NCBI GenBank assembly: GCA_963740945.1
Contig: CAVUGE010000037.1
Coordinates: 47,192-111,191 of the forward strand
Direction of reading: 5' to 3'
Origin: CAVQBP01 sp963740945
GTDB lineage: Bacteria; Bacteroidota; Ignavibacteria; Ignavibacteriales; Ignavibacteriaceae
Length of the DNA stretch: 64,000 nt
The position numbers and the translations under genes were made by a program. Below the pieces are notes generated by a model that was not told the origin of the DNA, searched no databases, and worked only from the letters and a program-made list of their open reading frames with translations. Positions 43,070 to 52,929 of the stretch are shown here, one piece after another. The first letter of the stretch is position 1, and each line of letters begins with the position of its first letter.

Positions 43070-45919
43070 TTATTTTATTTCAGTAATACCCAACAACCTC
43101 ACCCTTGCACCTACAGGATTTTCTACTGAAGACTTTATTTGTGAAAGTATCGCTCCAACGGCACCTTCGTAGTTGCTTTTTATTTTTTGCCAATTGAGTT
43201 CTGTCGTTTTTCCTGTTCCGTTATATTGTTTTTTTTCTAAACGATTAAGAATCCACTCATCCGGTAAAATTTGAACATCACCGGTATTGCTAATTCTTAT
43301 TGTTTTAATTTCCTTATGCTGGGAGCTTCCTTCAATTTCAATGGTAAACATTGTATTAACTACTGCATAATTATCTTCGTCATATTCATTTTTAGGAAGC
43401 ATAGCTACATCTCCGGAAATAGTGATTTGTTGATAGTATTGAATGATTGCATCTATCAGAGGATGCCCCAATCCCATCAGTTCTGCCTGTCTTTTTCGCA
43501 TGGCTAAATCTCTATTGAATGTAACAAGATCATATTTTGCAGATACATTTGGGAAATTGCTCAGTGATTTCGGAGTTACTATGCTGTGCAGATCACCCTT
43601 TGGTATAATTGAACCACCTAGACGTAGTATCGCAGTCTCAACAAATGTTTTAAGATGATTTAGTGAAAATTTTCCTTCAATATTTAAATAATCTTGTAAA
43701 TTAAAAGAAGACATATCCATTGTAAGATTTTTAAGAGCTTCTATTGACTGGAGAGCCTGTTGCATTGCTTCTTCAATCTCTCTTGCAGTACGATTATAAT
43801 CTTTATGCACTAACGCTTGCTTATACCAATCAAGATAATTTGGAGATGAACCCATATAACCTAGAATTTCTGCTCTAAAATCCTCAACCGGTTCCCCTGT
43901 GAGCGGATCCAATTTACCTATATGTGCTGCTATTTCTCTTAATTTAGAATTTAATAATTGATAAATTTTTTCTTCAACAGTATCTTCCGCCACAAGGTTA
44001 TACACTTGCGAAGTTTCCTTCTGTCCATACCGGTGGATGCGTCCAATCCTTTGTTCAACTGCCATCGGATTCCATGGTAAATCATAATTAAACAAAATGT
44101 GACCTACCTGTAAATTAATTCCTTCACCACCTGCAGAAGTGCATATGAGAAATTGTGCTCCATCTTCATCCCAGAATTTTTCTTTTGCATCTATCTTGTT
44201 ATCAATCGGTCCGCCTTTTATAATCGCAACTTTATCAAAACCGTAAATATTTTCTAATTTCTCCTTTAAGAAGTTTAACGTTTCTACATATTGAGTAAAT
44301 ATCACAAACTTTTCTTTAGGATTTGTATTTCGGATTGAATCTATTGCCCTTGTTAAAGTATCAAACTTTCTATCAACTTCATCAGGAACTATCTTAAGCA
44401 ATTCTTTTACTTTATGAATTTCATCCGGAATATTGGCATCGGTATAAATTCCATCTTCACCTTCTTCATCATTGTCCAATGACCATTCTGTTGTTTCTTC
44501 AGGCTGATAAGTTCTGCTCACTTTTTGTGTTGTTTGAGCAATAATAGTATCAATTTCAGGATAACAAGAAGGAATGTTAGGAATCTGCATAATTTCTGAT
44601 ACTAATTTTCTCATTTCATCCTGTAGTTCAAGCAGTTCTTCTGCAATAGATCTTGACGAATTTGATTTAGCTCTCTTGGTTGAAAGTTCAAGATGTTTCC
44701 TAATTAGCAGCACCAACAATCTTCTTCTTAGTGCTTGTTTAATTGCCCGGATGCTTGAAGACATAATTTTTTGGAATGTAGTCATTACAAATCCAATTGC
44801 GCGCTGTTGATTCGTAGTGCGTGCCTCCCCATTACCGATTCCGGCAACATTATATCCTTCCCTTAAATACTCTGTCAATTTTTCGTAAAAAGTTCTTTCA
44901 GATAATGCAAGCTGGAATGATTGTGTATGAACCTGCCTTCTTACAAAAATAGGATTGCCATTTTTATCTGTAACTTCTCTTTTTGTTCTGCGAACCATGA
45001 CTCTACTTAAAAAACCACGATGTTCCATCATTGATTCTTCTGAATCAAAAAGTGTTTCGTCAAGAAGTTGAATGAGTGACCAGAATTGATATGCATTCCC
45101 CTGGTGCGGCGTTGCAGATAAAAAAATTAAATCTTTGGTATGTGAGCGTAACGCTTCCGCAAGTTTATAGTTAAGTGTTAGCGTTATTTTTTTACCATAG
45201 CGAATTCTGCTTAAATGGTGTGCTTCATCAAAAATTATCAAATCCCATTTGGGTCCGCCTAGTAAACGTTCCATTCTTTGAGGTCTTTTAATTGTATCAA
45301 TTGATGCAATCACACGGCTATGATTTTCCCAGGATGCGAATCCCTGATCCGTAAAATCTATTCCAAGTATTTCAAAGGTTAATCTGAATGCATCTCTTAA
45401 TTCAGTCTCCCAGTTTTTAATTAGCCCGGCCGGAGTCACTATGAGAATCCTACTTGCTTCACCGCGACTAAATAATTCTTTAATAATCATCCCAAGTTCT
45501 ATTGTTTTACCTAACCCAACTTCGTCGGCAACGAGTAATCTTCTATGTCTCATTGAAACAACATCACGGGTAAGAAGTATCTGATGAGGCAGAAGATCTG
45601 TTCTGCTGTTAGATAACTGACCGCCATTATTTTGTAACGGCAGCTGAAACGCTAGTTGCTTTAGTAAAAAATCAACCGATGAGTCAACATTGTTATGAAT
45701 TATTCGCTGCCATAAATCCGGAGCGGGTTCTAACCGTTCAATTGGAAAACTCTGAAGATGCCTTCCGTTTGTATCTTCAAACATTACATCTGCCTGGTAT
45801 ATGCCATAGAGTTCACTAACTCGATAAATCTCTACTGTTCCAAGGTCTTCCCGACCTTTAATTCTAACCTGTTCTCCCACTTTGGGCATATATTCAACTT
45901 TTTGTTCTGCTGTAAACAT
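43070..45919 (-). CDS. SNF2-family helicase of a BREX-like defence operon
   Basis: A 949-residue protein. After an N-terminal 100 residues with a KGREDLGTVE segment, the two RecA-like domains show LLVADEVGLGKTIELGMI (motif I), LIIFDEAHHL (II), LIFLSATPHQG (III), EKFVIFTQYVETLNFL (IV), GEGINLQVG (V) and EQRIGRIHRYGQKE (VI). It is a RapA/SNF2-type translocase. It follows the DUF1156-type methylase remnant by 15 bases. In BREX type 3 and related systems a helicase of this kind occurs with a methylase, a DUF499 ATPase and PglZ. The gene is intact. Confidence 0.88.
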   Translation of the reverse strand: MFTAEQKVEYMPKVGEQVRIKGREDLGTVEIYRVSELYGIYQADVMFEDTNGRHLQSFPIERLEPAPDLWQRIIHNNVDSSVDFLLKQLAFQLPLQNNGGQLSNSRTDLLPHQILLTRDVVSMRHRRLLVADEVGLGKTIELGMIIKELFSRGEASRILIVTPAGLIKNWETELRDAFRLTFEILGIDFTDQGFASWENHSRVIASIDTIKRPQRMERLLGGPKWDLIIFDEAHHLSRIRYGKKITLTLNYKLAEALRSHTKDLIFLSATPHQGNAYQFWSLIQLLDETLFDSEESMMEHRGFLSRVMVRRTKREVTDKNGNPIFVRRQVHTQSFQLALSERTFYEKLTEYLREGYNVAGIGNGEARTTNQQRAIGFVMTTFQKIMSSSIRAIKQALRRRLLVLLIRKHLELSTKRAKSNSSRSIAEELLELQDEMRKLVSEIMQIPNIPSCYPEIDTIIAQTTQKVSRTYQPEETTEWSLDNDEEGEDGIYTDANIPDEIHKVKELLKIVPDEVDRKFDTLTRAIDSIRNTNPKEKFVIFTQYVETLNFLKEKLENIYGFDKVAIIKGGPIDNKIDAKEKFWDEDGAQFLICTSAGGEGINLQVGHILFNYDLPWNPMAVEQRIGRIHRYGQKETSQVYNLVAEDTVEEKIYQLLNSKLREIAAHIGKLDPLTGEPVEDFRAEILGYMGSSPNYLDWYKQALVHKDYNRTAREIEEAMQQALQSIEALKNLTMDMSSFNLQDYLNIEGKFSLNHLKTFVETAILRLGGSIIPKGDLHSIVTPKSLSNFPNVSAKYDLVTFNRDLAMRKRQAELMGLGHPLIDAIIQYYQQITISGDVAMLPKNEYDEDNYAVVNTMFTIEIEGSSQHKEIKTIRISNTGDVQILPDEWILNRLEKKQYNGTGKTTELNWQKIKSNYEGAVGAILSQIKSSVENPVGARVRLLGITEIK

Positions 45920-45934
45920 TAGTACCTCTTAAAA

Positions 45935-46130
45935 TTAATTACCACTTAGATTAAAATAGAAGAAATCAGCTAATTCTGAATAATTTACATTTCCAGCATG
46001 AGGGGGATCGGTAATAACAAAATCAAATGGTTTACCTTCAAATTCCATAAGCATTCCGCTCTGGAACAGCTAACTTGTTTATTTCCACTATAGGAAAAGA
46101 TTCTTCGATTGCACTCTTCTTACTATTCAT
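45935..46130 (-). pseudogene. DUF1156-type adenine methylase, reduced to a short remnant
   Basis: From ATG 46130 the frame reads MNSKKSAIEESFPIVEINKL, then AVPERNAY, the standard start of DUF1156/COG1743 methylases, and stops after GI. In the next frame it continues with EFEGKPFDFVITDPPHAGNV, then NYSELADFF, containing the DPPY-type catalytic motif as DPPH, and ends at 45935. Most of the roughly 900-codon gene is gone by an internal deletion. The start overlaps the end of the upstream PIN-toxin gene by eight bases. Confidence 0.7.
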
Positions 46131-46626
46131 TTAAATCATCCGGTGAATAAAGGAGAATTCCCTGAATATTTTTGAAACCCAAATCTGCAGAAATTACGGA
46201 AGTAATCCTTAACCTTGCAGCAACAGCTATAAACAGGGCATCATTTGTTAACAAGCCATACTGGCGCTGTAGTGACATAGCAGTCAAAAAATCTTCTCTC
46301 TCTAAAGATTCTAATTTTAATCCGATAGATAAAAGATCACGAATTAATGATTCGTACCTGTTTAATGCTTTTATCTTATTGGGATTTTCAGAAAGCTGTT
46401 TTGCAGGATTGGAACCTTTAATCAAGCTTAAATCCCTTGCTTCTGCAAGCATTAAAACGTGCATCAGCTCTGCAAGAATATGAGTGGGTATTATTCCAAA
46501 TAATTCATCTTTAGCGCATTTTTCTAATAGCTTAATACACTGCAGCGAACTTCGCTGAGCTGCATAAACAAAAATATTTGCATCTATTATAACGGGCTGC
46601 TGCTGCGGTATTTGTAATAAATTCAT
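46123..46626 (-). CDS. PIN-domain toxin (VapC-like)
   Basis: A 167-residue PIN fold with VIIDANIFVYAA (first Asp), THILAELMHV (Glu) and LLTNDALFIAVAA followed by SADLGF (later Asp residues). It would cleave RNA. Its ATG overlaps the antitoxin stop (ATGA), the typical toxin-antitoxin layout. It lies in the middle of the defence operon, between the truncated PglZ-like gene and the methylase remnant. Confidence 0.82.
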   Translation of the reverse strand: MNLLQIPQQQPVIIDANIFVYAAQRSSLQCIKLLEKCAKDELFGIIPTHILAELMHVLMLAEARDLSLIKGSNPAKQLSENPNKIKALNRYESLIRDLLSIGLKLESLEREDFLTAMSLQRQYGLLTNDALFIAVAARLRITSVISADLGFKNIQGILLYSPDDLNE

Positions 46627-46889
46627 TGTTCGTAATAATCCTCGGTTAATAATTCTTCAATATCGTTATGATTCAGATTAAATGGTTTTGAACAGAACCT
46701 ATTTACTGCGGCCTTTCTTAATTCAAGCTTTGCAGGTTCAAGAACATCATATTTCAGAATTGCATCCTGGATAATTTCACTTATTGATCTGCCTTCCTTA
46801 TGGGATCGGTCTTTAATCTTCTTAACAATATTCTTGTCCAGAATTGTTCCGACTTTCTCTTTGTTCTCTTGCTTCTTCAGCTTTGACAT
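46623..46889 (-). CDS. Antitoxin of the PIN-domain toxin
   Basis: An 88-residue basic protein. DKNIVKKIKDRSHKEGRSIS, then EIIQDAILKYDV, matches a ribbon-helix-helix-like DNA-binding unit, and the acidic end NHNDIEELLTEDYYEQ would bind the toxin. AAGGAG lies six bases before the ATG. It is cotranslated with the downstream toxin and probably represses its own operon. Confidence 0.78.
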   Translation of the reverse strand: MSKLKKQENKEKVGTILDKNIVKKIKDRSHKEGRSISEIIQDAILKYDVLEPAKLELRKAAVNRFCSKPFNLNHNDIEELLTEDYYEQ

Positions 46890-46949
46890 ATTAGTTCTCC
46901 TTTGTATACCAATCTCTTTTTATAACAAACCATGGAGTCAGCATCTCCA

Positions 46950-47426
46950 TCAATGATAAACCTCCAAGTGATCATCAGAAGTTAATTCGAAATGACGAAT
47001 TGGAGTATTATAATAAAATGCTTTTATATTTCTTCCGCTTAATTCTTTTCTGTTTTCGAGTTGTGATGGTGAAATGACTTTTCCAATTATTCTCTGTTCA
47101 ATGAATGAAACAGTGTCACTTGGAATTGCTGCTGATTTATATGTTGATTCCAGAACTTTAAAACCAGTATTAACAGCCAATTTTTTTAATAATGGAAGTT
47201 CTCTAATTGACATCCCATCAAAAACAACTAAGGCAGTCTTTGGCTCTTTTAGTTCATGGAGCAAGGAATATTGTTTTTCAGCAGAAGCGGAAAGTTCATC
47301 ATAAACACCCTGAGCGCTGTTTAATATTAGATCTTCTAATCTTTGAATTTGTTTTTCACCTTCTTCAAAGTAATCCTCAATTTCCATAGATTTGAAAGCG
47401 GAATCAGACCATACGAATTTTTGCAT
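46950..47426 (-). pseudogene. PglZ-like protein, truncated to its N-terminal part
   Basis: 158 residues: a helical start, then TALVVFDGMSIRELPLLKKL, where VVFDGMS is the metal-binding start of the alkaline-phosphatase-like PglZ domain, then SYKS-type STYKSAAIPSDTVSFIEQRI and RHFELTSDD. The frame ends at DHLEVYH, where PglZ proteins continue for several hundred residues with further metal ligands. The catalytic core is therefore incomplete. The gene follows the DUF499 ATPase by 69 bases. Confidence 0.65.
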
Positions 47427-47495
47427 CCAATTATAGATTAATGGAATTCTTCACCTGTTGAGATCAAAAAATTAAAAACAAAGTCAAAATCAAAA

Positions 47496-50132
47496 TTACT
47501 TTTCATTTACAGGTTCTTCTTTTTTAATAAAACCTTTAAGTGCAGCTTTAAAAACAGCATCCTGAAAAGATGGTAATTGTTCGGCTAATTGTTCAGCCTG
47601 AGATTTAGAGAAGCTACCATTTTTAATAATGTTTAATTCAAAGTTAAGATCCCCTTGGCCGGATAAAGCCCCCCTCAATGAAGATGGTAATGTGCTTATT
47701 TCTACAGAAGTTTTTTCTAAAAATATTGTAAACCTAATATTATCAATTATTGCATTCTCTTTTTCATTTAATCTTAAAGCGATTTCCTGCCGCAGTTCTC
47801 CAATAGATCTGAAATTTGGAGTCGTGATATTTAATGGTTCAGCACCCGAAGGAACATTTAACAGCCCGCCATTAATTTTTAGAATATTTAATTCATCAAG
47901 GTTTTTCTCAGCAGGTCGTTCAGTCCGCACAGGGAAACCGATTCCTTCATCGACCTTATCGTCAAGAAATGGCTCTATAATTTCAACATCATCCCATTCG
48001 GAACCACTATAATTTGGATGTGTACCGCAGAAGTTTTCTCTTGCATGCGATAAGCCGACTTGTTTATTTAAGCAAAGATTTTTAATTGCATCAATCAAAT
48101 TTGTTTCAGCAAGCAGTATTGGAAACGATAATGTCTTTTTATAAATATATTTAAGATCCTTAATTGGCTGATTAAAAACCCAACCTTTGCCAGTCTCCCT
48201 AAATTGTTCAATTCCTTTTTGTAAGTGTTCTTCAAATACAATTCTTGGGTAAAAATTCTTTTTAAGATATTCAAGAACATCATTTTTCTGATTAGCATTT
48301 CCTACTGACTCTAATTCAAAATCAATTTTACCATCAATTTCTCTTAGCATAACATAAGCAAGTCCCGCGCGCTTGAAACTTTCATCAACATATTTTTGGT
48401 TATCCAATTCTATGCGTTCATACTGTCTTTTACGATCATAGTCGCTCGCGCTGGATTTTAATTCCCTGGCTGCCAATGAAAGCTGAGCCCATTTAATTAT
48501 ATCATGATTCTCATAGATGTTGAAAGTATCTGATTTTGGTTCTATCAGAATAACTAAGTTTTGATTTTCAATTCCATGATATAATTCTTTTCGTTCAGAG
48601 TTTTGAAGTCGTTTAGGAGAAAGAATAAATCTTGGGGAATTTTTATCAAGCTTTAACAGATCACTTTTCACTTGCGCAGCATCCCGTAAAACAGTAGAAG
48701 AAGAATCATTAAAAATATGGGTGCTCCATCTCTCCAAAGCGAAATTAAGTGCGTCCTCACGCGGTATTTTAAGTGAACGATATTCTACTTTTGCAAAAGG
48801 TTTTTCCTGAGTATCAAAATAAAAAGAATCTTCAGAGTGATGAAAGTAAGCACCAAATTTAACAAATGTACTCAGACTAGCCTGAAACTCATTATAATCA
48901 TCACCTGGTTTTAATACCTGTCGTGCTAATTCAAAATCTTTTATACCTCTTATAGTTCCTGAAGTGCAAAGTGTAGATAGAAGAGTAGAGTTAATTATTT
49001 CATTAGACATTTTAATTGTCTGTAAATCCCTATAATCATTTTGAGCACATTGAAGCAATGTTTGATTAGTATCAAGATCCAATAAATAATTGCGAATTTT
49101 TTTATCTTTAAAATCAAAATAAGCGGTTGAAACAATATCTTCTTTGTCAGCGGTAAGTTGAACGACTCTCCCCAGTAAACTGAGCGGACCCCTATTACCT
49201 TGAAAATCTTTAACCAGCACCCGGTTAAATAACATATCAATTACTTCCGGTGTAAAAGGATAACTTTCTATAAATGAGTCGATATATTTTTCATCGAATC
49301 GTACCTCATTCTTCTTCCACTGATTTAAGTAGCTTTGGACAACAACCTCAACTTTAGATTTATCATGAGATTTGTAGTTTGAAAATATTCTATGTAGTAC
49401 AACCATTTCGCGGTCTTTTGGTTCTGAAAATTTTATTTCAACTCTTGGGACTCTTTTTAAAGTTGATCCGGGCTCTTTATTGGAGTTATATACTGAAGCA
49501 AAAATTGTTATAGAAGAACCTTCAGTACGGAGCGCCTCCTCACTTAGCATTTGAAGGAAAGATAAATTTTTTGCCTGGTAGTTTCGATTGATGCTTTCAA
49601 ATCCAATTTCTAACTCATCTAAAATTATTGCAATCTTTCTTCCTCTTAAAGCATTCCGCAGTTGATCAAGATTGGGCAATTCATCCCCAATTAATAAATC
49701 TGATACACCAAACTTTTCAAAAACAACTTTCCAAATAAAATCAGTAGGAAAATCCGTGAATTTATTAATCAATACCAGAATATCATTTGGCAAAGTGCAT
49801 TTTATTTTATATTTGCTCAACCACTGATTCGCAAATTCAGGACTTGAAAGCAAGTAATATATTAGTAATTCAAGATGTGATTTTCCGCTGCCTTTGAATC
49901 CTTCTAAGAGAAATAAACCTGCTGTTTGGGAAGAGGAATTAAACCTTTCGTCCAACTTTGCGAGAACGTACTTAATGTCACTTGTCGGATAGGTAAGATC
50001 AAAAAACTCTTTGGGTGATGATTCAAGAGTTTTTCTTTTATTATTCCTTAAGTTTTCAAGGTCTATGATACCCTGAATCCCATCACCTTTCAGAACTTCA
50101 TTTCGGGGTTTTAGTATATTGGAAAAGCTCAT
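47496..50132 (-). CDS. DUF499 ATPase, BrxC/PglY-like defence protein
   Basis: An 878-residue P-loop protein. Walker A is GFKGSGKSH (about residues 79-87), a Walker B/sensor region is RKIAIILDELEIGFESI, and a long C-terminal part ends NEK. The arrangement and the neighbours (PglZ, DUF1156 methylase, SNF2 helicase) match the DUF499 ATPases of BREX-like systems, where BrxC/PglY is essential for defence. It is first in the operon and appears intact. Direct evidence for the exact BREX type is lacking. Confidence 0.72.
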   Translation of the reverse strand: MSFSNILKPRNEVLKGDGIQGIIDLENLRNNKRKTLESSPKEFFDLTYPTSDIKYVLAKLDERFNSSSQTAGLFLLEGFKGSGKSHLELLIYYLLSSPEFANQWLSKYKIKCTLPNDILVLINKFTDFPTDFIWKVVFEKFGVSDLLIGDELPNLDQLRNALRGRKIAIILDELEIGFESINRNYQAKNLSFLQMLSEEALRTEGSSITIFASVYNSNKEPGSTLKRVPRVEIKFSEPKDREMVVLHRIFSNYKSHDKSKVEVVVQSYLNQWKKNEVRFDEKYIDSFIESYPFTPEVIDMLFNRVLVKDFQGNRGPLSLLGRVVQLTADKEDIVSTAYFDFKDKKIRNYLLDLDTNQTLLQCAQNDYRDLQTIKMSNEIINSTLLSTLCTSGTIRGIKDFELARQVLKPGDDYNEFQASLSTFVKFGAYFHHSEDSFYFDTQEKPFAKVEYRSLKIPREDALNFALERWSTHIFNDSSSTVLRDAAQVKSDLLKLDKNSPRFILSPKRLQNSERKELYHGIENQNLVILIEPKSDTFNIYENHDIIKWAQLSLAARELKSSASDYDRKRQYERIELDNQKYVDESFKRAGLAYVMLREIDGKIDFELESVGNANQKNDVLEYLKKNFYPRIVFEEHLQKGIEQFRETGKGWVFNQPIKDLKYIYKKTLSFPILLAETNLIDAIKNLCLNKQVGLSHARENFCGTHPNYSGSEWDDVEIIEPFLDDKVDEGIGFPVRTERPAEKNLDELNILKINGGLLNVPSGAEPLNITTPNFRSIGELRQEIALRLNEKENAIIDNIRFTIFLEKTSVEISTLPSSLRGALSGQGDLNFELNIIKNGSFSKSQAEQLAEQLPSFQDAVFKAALKGFIKKEEPVNEK

Positions 50133-50280
50133 GGATAAAACCTATTATTTTTCTTTGAATTAAGGTAAGATTAAACAATTTGAATGTCAATAGATAGTTT
50201 CAAGATTATTTCTTGAAATCTTGAATTAATCATCCTGTTTTTATTTATTTTGAATATTCCTTCAAGAATCGATTCATGAT

Positions 50281-50520
50281 CTACTTACTTGCTCGTCCAG
50301 ACACATAAAGAATCCAAGATCCGTATATTAGCGAATACTCCCTAAATCTCTCTTCTAATTGATATAACGAAAAGCTTAATTTCCCTTTTGACTGTAGTTC
50401 TATTAAATATTTATCCAGTATCTGGATTTGCAATTTTTATTTTCTTAAGCAATGACTGAGGGAAAATATAATCTACTAGAGGTTCATTTTTGAAAAAGGC
50501 AGGCTCATAATTAAAATTAG
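50281..50520 (-). pseudogene. Frameshifted coding remnant upstream of the defence operon
   Basis: The minus strand reads HKNPNFNYEPAFFKNEPLVD, then YIFPQSLLKK in one frame and QILDKYLIELQSKGKLSFSL, then YQLEERFREYSLIYGSWILY in another, ending TAG at 50281-50283. This is coding-like but unrecognised. It may be a lost first gene of the defence operon. The rest of 50,133-50,730 shows no gene. Confidence 0.4.
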
Positions 50521-50730
50521 GATTCTTATGTATGACCGTGACGTCGAAGGTTATTATTTGAATATAAAAGCTTTAGATTTTACAGGTAATATTGCAAATA
50601 CTTGTTCCAGGTATTTAGAATGCATGATTCTTTTTTATTTTGAGAATGTGTGAAAAAGCCTAATTATTTCCAATTGATTCAGGTATTTGAATAATTCGCG
50701 GTCTTAGTGTAACAATGAAAATTTTCTTTA

Positions 50731-51990
50731 TTATAATCCAAGTTTAACAATAAAAGCATCACCTGTCTCCTTGTTAAGATTTTTGCTGAATAAGTCTGCA
50801 AATGTAAATCCCGTGAAATAAATATATTTATTTTTATAGACCGCAAAATGTCTTCCCCCTGTTCCAGCCTTTATTCCTCTTGCGGCAAATACTTCATTCC
50901 ACTTCAGGTTCCCGTTTGTATCATATAACCTTAAGTATGCATCAGGATTACCGCTTCCGCTTATTACTAATTCCGTATCGGATTTTATTAATTCAATATA
51001 CCACGCTTCATCCCAGGAAACTGTTCCATATTGTTTTTCCCATATTATATTCCAACCCTTATCGAGCTTCATTAAAAAAACATCTTCTTTTCCTTTATTT
51101 TCGGATACGATATTTCCGAATGAAGTTCCAGCCAAATATATATTTTTATTTTTATCAATTAAAAGACAATTAACATCATCATATTGATTTGTACCGAATT
51201 GCCATATTTTTAACAGTTTTCCTTGTTTTGAATATTTTGCAAAAAAAGCATCCGTTAAGCCGATATTTTCCCTTCCGAGATTTCCCATAGTGTAACCGCA
51301 GATAAAAATATTACCGTTTTTATCAATTTTAAAATCTCTGCAATAATCCCTTTTATCAGTACCAAACTGAAATGTAAATATCTCATTAAAATTACTATCA
51401 AGTTTCATAATGAAGTAGTCCCAATTGCCGTAGCTTTGGCTGCCTAATTTCCCTTTTGTATTGCCGGCTATATATATGTTCATATTTTCATCTATATAAA
51501 TCTGGCTTAAATAATCGGTGCTGTCTGTTCCGACAACTTTACTTTTCAATAAATTGCCGTTTTTGTCATATTTAAAAATGAACATATCCTGTTCGCCGAA
51601 TTTTTCCCCGTTTATTTTCCCGTAAGTATTGCCTGCCGCATAAAGGTTACCGTTGGCGTCTTTTTCCAATTCCCACACTCTGTCTTTATCTTTGGTACCG
51701 AATTGTTTTTCCCAAATTTCTTTTCCGGTGCTGTCATACTTGATTATAAATCCGTCGCTTTGTCCCAAATTAGTAGAACACAAATCGCCGAATGTTGTAC
51801 CTGCTAGAACAAACTCGCCTGATGAATATGTGACTATATCCTGTCCTGAGTCTTCTTTATCTGTTCCGAATTGTTTTCCGAAAATAAATGAAGGTTGGGC
51901 AAAAGAATAACCGCAATACCCAAATAATAAAATTAGGATTGCAAAAATAAATGTTCCAGTTTTGTAGTTAGTTTTCAGATTAAGTTCCAT
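50731..51990 (-). CDS. Secreted SBBP-repeat (beta-propeller) protein
   Basis: A 419-residue protein with a signal peptide ending near GYSFAQPSF. At least six blades of about 52 residues follow the SBBP pattern, for example KDANGNLYAAGNTYGKINGE, then DMFIFKYDKNGNLLKSKVVG and DKNGNIFICGYTMGNLG. The repeats carry Asp/Asn-rich calcium-like turns. There is no type IX sorting domain at the end. It is likely periplasmic or surface-exposed; the function is unknown. Confidence 0.85.
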   Translation of the reverse strand: MELNLKTNYKTGTFIFAILILLFGYCGYSFAQPSFIFGKQFGTDKEDSGQDIVTYSSGEFVLAGTTFGDLCSTNLGQSDGFIIKYDSTGKEIWEKQFGTKDKDRVWELEKDANGNLYAAGNTYGKINGEKFGEQDMFIFKYDKNGNLLKSKVVGTDSTDYLSQIYIDENMNIYIAGNTKGKLGSQSYGNWDYFIMKLDSNFNEIFTFQFGTDKRDYCRDFKIDKNGNIFICGYTMGNLGRENIGLTDAFFAKYSKQGKLLKIWQFGTNQYDDVNCLLIDKNKNIYLAGTSFGNIVSENKGKEDVFLMKLDKGWNIIWEKQYGTVSWDEAWYIELIKSDTELVISGSGNPDAYLRLYDTNGNLKWNEVFAARGIKAGTGGRHFAVYKNKYIYFTGFTFADLFSKNLNKETGDAFIVKLGL

Positions 51991-52063
51991 AATTTTAATT
52001 CCTCTTAAGAAAATAAATAGTTTGAATCAAACGCCAACTTTGACCAACCAAAACAATGCTAAA

Positions 52064-52927
52064 CTATTGCACTTTGAATTTCCTAATCAAAAAGACAAAA
52101 CCGGTTATTACAATTAAAGCCAAAGCGACAAAAACAATCTCTCCTCCCACTGTAAAATTGGGGTCATTATTTATATACATCATAATTCCCATAGCGTTTA
52201 CCGCTAATATCATTGTGATAAAGAATCCGTAAAACATAAATTGAATAGAGTAAGTTGTGTTGGGTTTTGTCCAAAGTAAATATACGCTTAATAAGCCAAT
52301 GGGTATAGTAAAGCCTAGATCGAAAAATCGTATTGTCCAAAACATTGTTGGTGTTTCAACGTAGCCGAGTGTAGTCCCCGTTTTGATAACGCTAATTATC
52401 TCCTTAATCCACATCGAAGAAAAAATTAAAATAAAAAGCACGAAAATAATAGAATATGCAAGAAGTATTTTTTTACTGAAACTATTTTCAACTTTTTTAG
52501 GAAAAATACTAAGCGCATAAAATAGTGTGAGTAATGAGGAGATCATAACAAACAAAAAATAGAAAGCATACTTTTCACTATTACCAGTATAAGTTAAAGA
52601 ACTCCACTCTAAGCCTATCGTATAGCTCAACACAAAGTAAATTAAATATAATGGCGTAAATATTATTAGATATTTTGAATGTAATTTCTTAAAAGACAAT
52701 GCAATAGAGCTATAAATTAAAATGGGACTTAAAATGAACAAATTTATCAAGTCTTGTCCTTTAATCTGGAATATACCTGAAGGCGAAGTTTTGTATTGAA
52801 TTTGATTCAATAGCAATGGCCCCTCAATTGCTAAATATATAAGTATCAAACCACAAACAAAGGATAAAAAACAAATTGCATACCTCTCAAATTCACTCCC
52901 GAAGTTCCCTTTCAACTGTTGATTCAT
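52064..52927 (-). CDS. Multi-span membrane protein (287 aa)
   Basis: About eight hydrophobic segments, with short loops, beginning MNQQLKGNFGSEFERYAICF. No active-site motif is seen. It lies two bases after the stop of a lipoprotein gene on the same strand, so the two are cotranslated. The function is unknown. Confidence 0.65.
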   Translation of the reverse strand: MNQQLKGNFGSEFERYAICFLSFVCGLILIYLAIEGPLLLNQIQYKTSPSGIFQIKGQDLINLFILSPILIYSSIALSFKKLHSKYLIIFTPLYLIYFVLSYTIGLEWSSLTYTGNSEKYAFYFLFVMISSLLTLFYALSIFPKKVENSFSKKILLAYSIIFVLFILIFSSMWIKEIISVIKTGTTLGYVETPTMFWTIRFFDLGFTIPIGLLSVYLLWTKPNTTYSIQFMFYGFFITMILAVNAMGIMMYINNDPNFTVGGEIVFVALALIVITGFVFLIRKFKVQ

Positions 52928-52929
52928 AA

